A stretch of 60,000 bases of DNA. Origin: Liolophura sinensis. Lineage: Eukaryota > Mollusca > Polyplacophora > Chitonida > Chitonidae. Every line of letters begins with the position of its first letter. Position 1 is the stretch's first letter. The stretch is taken from contig NC_088301.1 of NCBI RefSeq assembly GCF_032854445.1, positions 59,720,512-59,780,511 on the forward strand. Direction: 5' to 3'. Below are positions 57,561-60,000 of the stretch, in pieces. The position numbers were made by a program, and so were the translations under genes. The notes beneath the pieces are model-generated. The model worked only from the letters and a program-made list of their open reading frames with translations, was not told where the DNA came from and did no database searches.

Positions 57561-60000
57561 ATTTGTACCAAGTGCTATGGCTTCTCTTCCTTTCTTGGTT
57601 TGAATGTCACAATGTTACTCCAGTTCTGGCTCATTCATTTTGTGGTCAACATCACAGCTAGATTCATCAGTAATTAAGGGACCACAACCTTCTTACAACT
57701 AAGAGACAAACACTGAATGTTGAAACCACACTATAAAGCACAAATACCAAGGTTTATTTAGGTACAAGAAGCTTTTGATTTTTTTGAACAGGTGTACAAA
57801 ACAATAAAGGAACAAAGAACAATAGGCACAGTGGAATATTTTAACCTTACAATTTATTATAAACGTAGTTTGCAGGAGTTACCTCCCTTGATAAGATGAC
57901 GATTTATCCCAGAACATACGAGTATGATGTACAGGAAAATATACAATTACAAACAACAACGAATATGTTAACAAGATATTCAATGAGAACAATTCTGCAG
58001 ACAAACTCTACCAATTCTTTTAAATGAAAAACATCTTTTTGTATGGATGTTGCCCTCAAGTATCTGTGCGAGGTTTGCTTGATTGTTACCGGTCTTCCTA
58101 GTTAGTATTGTACACAATATCCTATTCCTGATGTCTGAAGGACACTATATAAACCAATAACAATAAACCTTTGTATATGAAAAAACTTGTTTGTTACTGG
58201 GAAATTTTTCCTGTCTGAAGTAATTTGGGCCAATGCTGTGTAGTCTTTGTTCAATTGTCTTTGTGACGACGTATTCCTCCGGAGAGGCCAAGAGAACATT
58301 GCTTAATTTGCTTTGACCCAAGTCACAGAAACAGAAACAGGTGCTCGATTTATCCCTCCTTTTAACTTTTTTTCTCTATTGAGCTTGCAAAATATTTTAA
58401 TATTTCTTAATAAATTTACAAATGCAAGTATCTACGTGCGTGTTGTCTGAAGTACAATTGCCTTAGTTCATAAAGCAGTTTAGTGTGTCAGGGCTGAAGT
58501 CTTGTACACATTCACAGGAATTTTGGTAAATAAGAGAGGTGTAAGTGTTCAGATAAAAAAATCATTAACAGTTCCTTATTTCTGACCCAAAATATTAGTG
58601 TCATGGAATCTATTTTTTTTTTGTTTCTCTGTATTTCTGGTAGTGTTTGTATCTGAATAGCTGAACATCTGAAAGGAGTAATTGATTCTATCACATTCTG
58701 CACTTCCAAAAAACACTGGTATAGGTGATGTGCTTGGCTAATGTACAATACCTTGCAGTTTAAAATAAATATGGATGCTTTCCATAGTTGCTGCAGATTT
58801 TTTTCTGAAATGAGTTTGTAGGACAGCCATGACAATGAACAAAAGCAAAAGTTGTTTACAGAGTGTACATTTTGAGGCCATCATACTTTCTGAACAGGCA
58901 TTAGTATTAGAATTTTGCCATTTCTTAATTTTTTAGACATCCAAACACTTGAATCCAACCATGCCTATTCATAATGTGTATGTGAAAGAAGTTAATGGAA
59001 TCGTAAAAAAGGACAAAAGTAATACATCTACTCTACATAATTGAAATATGCGAAGACATTTTTCAATGTTTTATGGAGAAATTGATTATGGAACAGAAAT
59101 TTTGTCATGCATATGTACATGTGCTAAATACAGGTGAAGAGATGATCTGAGGTTGCTCTCAAAAAGGCTGACAGCCCATGGTACGAAATCGGTAACATAA
59201 ATATATCGATGGAGTAGTAATAATAATAATACAAATACATAACAAAATAATCAAATGAAGAGAAAAATACATTTGCATATTTAGCCGACAAAAGCTCATT
59301 AAAAAAACCAACCTGCTGAACGAGACAACTACTCGAAATGCTTCTATATATGTAACACAAGTTCATGGGTACTACAATAACAATTACCTCTGACATTCCA
59401 TACCCCGCCCCCCCCCCCCCCCACCCCCCAAAAAAAACCCCCAAAGAACTCAACATCTTCTGATGTTGCGATTAAACAGGACCAGAAGTCACCATGTGAT
59501 TATAACCCAGTCCATACAAACCTGTTCCCCACTTTTCCAGCCGAACCTATGATAATGTGGCAGCTCACAATTTTATTTCCGAAACAGTTACATTGTTCGT
59601 AGGATTGTACTAAATGCCAGAAAATGAGATAAAATCATACCCTTCAGCACTTATCAATACTACAAGAAAATAGACCAGTGGCAAGAACATCTTTAAATAA
59701 TTAATGAAAAGAATGCAATAAATAATCGCACATGCAGAAATAAAGGATAGAGGCAGAAACTTTAAAAAAGCAGCATCAAACCCCCATGTTGCAATCACTA
59801 TGAGTTTGTACAAGCAGCAAGTTGCTGAAAGTTGTCATTTGTTCATAAGCTTTGTATTTTGACTGATGAAGTTCTTATAACACCATTCCACATATAAAGC
59901 ACTTTGAAACTATTGTTTCAACATTCTGTAATCGATTAAAACTCTACTCATAATATCAGCGGGTATCGCTTACCAAACTTTGCTCATTCTACCCACTGAT
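57561..60000. other. 3' flank, no gene recognised
   Basis: AT-rich, with no conserved exon on either strand. A TTTATT at 57753-57758 would be an AATAAA on the minus strand, so a convergent gene's 3' UTR is possible but unproven. A C-rich run with 15 consecutive C lies at 59408-59422, followed by A8. Confidence 0.35.
59404..59437. repeat. C homopolymer tract with adjoining A run
   Basis: Runs of 15 C and 6 C separated by one A, then 8 A. Length is likely unreliable in the assembly. Confidence 0.9.

Overview
This is eukaryotic, AT-rich, intron-dominated DNA. It has no operons, long split genes with GT/AG introns, minisatellites in most introns, a tRNA-headed SINE whose tail ends in ACGACGTTAA...ACTCACTCAC, a decayed non-LTR retrotransposon and many TACATGTA-type palindromes. 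SINEs with this kind of tail are, from memory, common in molluscs, so a mollusc (gastropod or bivalve) is the best guess. Species cannot be told from the sequence alone.

The one protein-coding gene I can support is on the + strand. It is the orthologue of INTS13 (asunder/ASUN), a subunit of the Integrator complex. Thirteen exons between 27997 and 56363 join in frame, every phase agrees, and together they encode the C-terminal 510 residues through the stop codon. The exons for the first roughly 200 residues were not found. They lie either before the window or in small exons I missed in positions 1-27996. A candidate poly(A) signal is at 57541-57546.

Layout: 1-27996 has no recognisable exon. 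It is either one very long INTS13 intron or the 5' part of the locus, and it holds three copies of a short inverted-repeat transposon-like element (7310, 10250, 14798), a relic LINE reverse transcriptase (16030-17060), minisatellites (3050, 7494, 18826, 21421), an AT microsatellite and several more complex, GC-richer islands that could be conserved non-coding DNA. 28088-40723 is a 12.6-kb intron with a TAGGCCTA-rich tandem array, a fixed 200-N assembly gap and an old SINE with a target-site duplication. 40724-56363 holds the other twelve exons. Between them sit unrelated minisatellites with 44, 42, 38, 24 and about 53-bp units, one of which carries a SINE insertion that was later partly duplicated. 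56364-60000 is the 3' UTR with another minisatellite (52-bp unit), followed by flanking DNA with no recognised gene.

Almost all long open reading frames here are products of tandem repeats and should not be annotated as proteins. The most unusual points are the concentration of unrelated minisatellites in one gene, an array that seems to have grown out of a transposon end, and a readable insertion-then-duplication history at the SINE in the 53-bp array.
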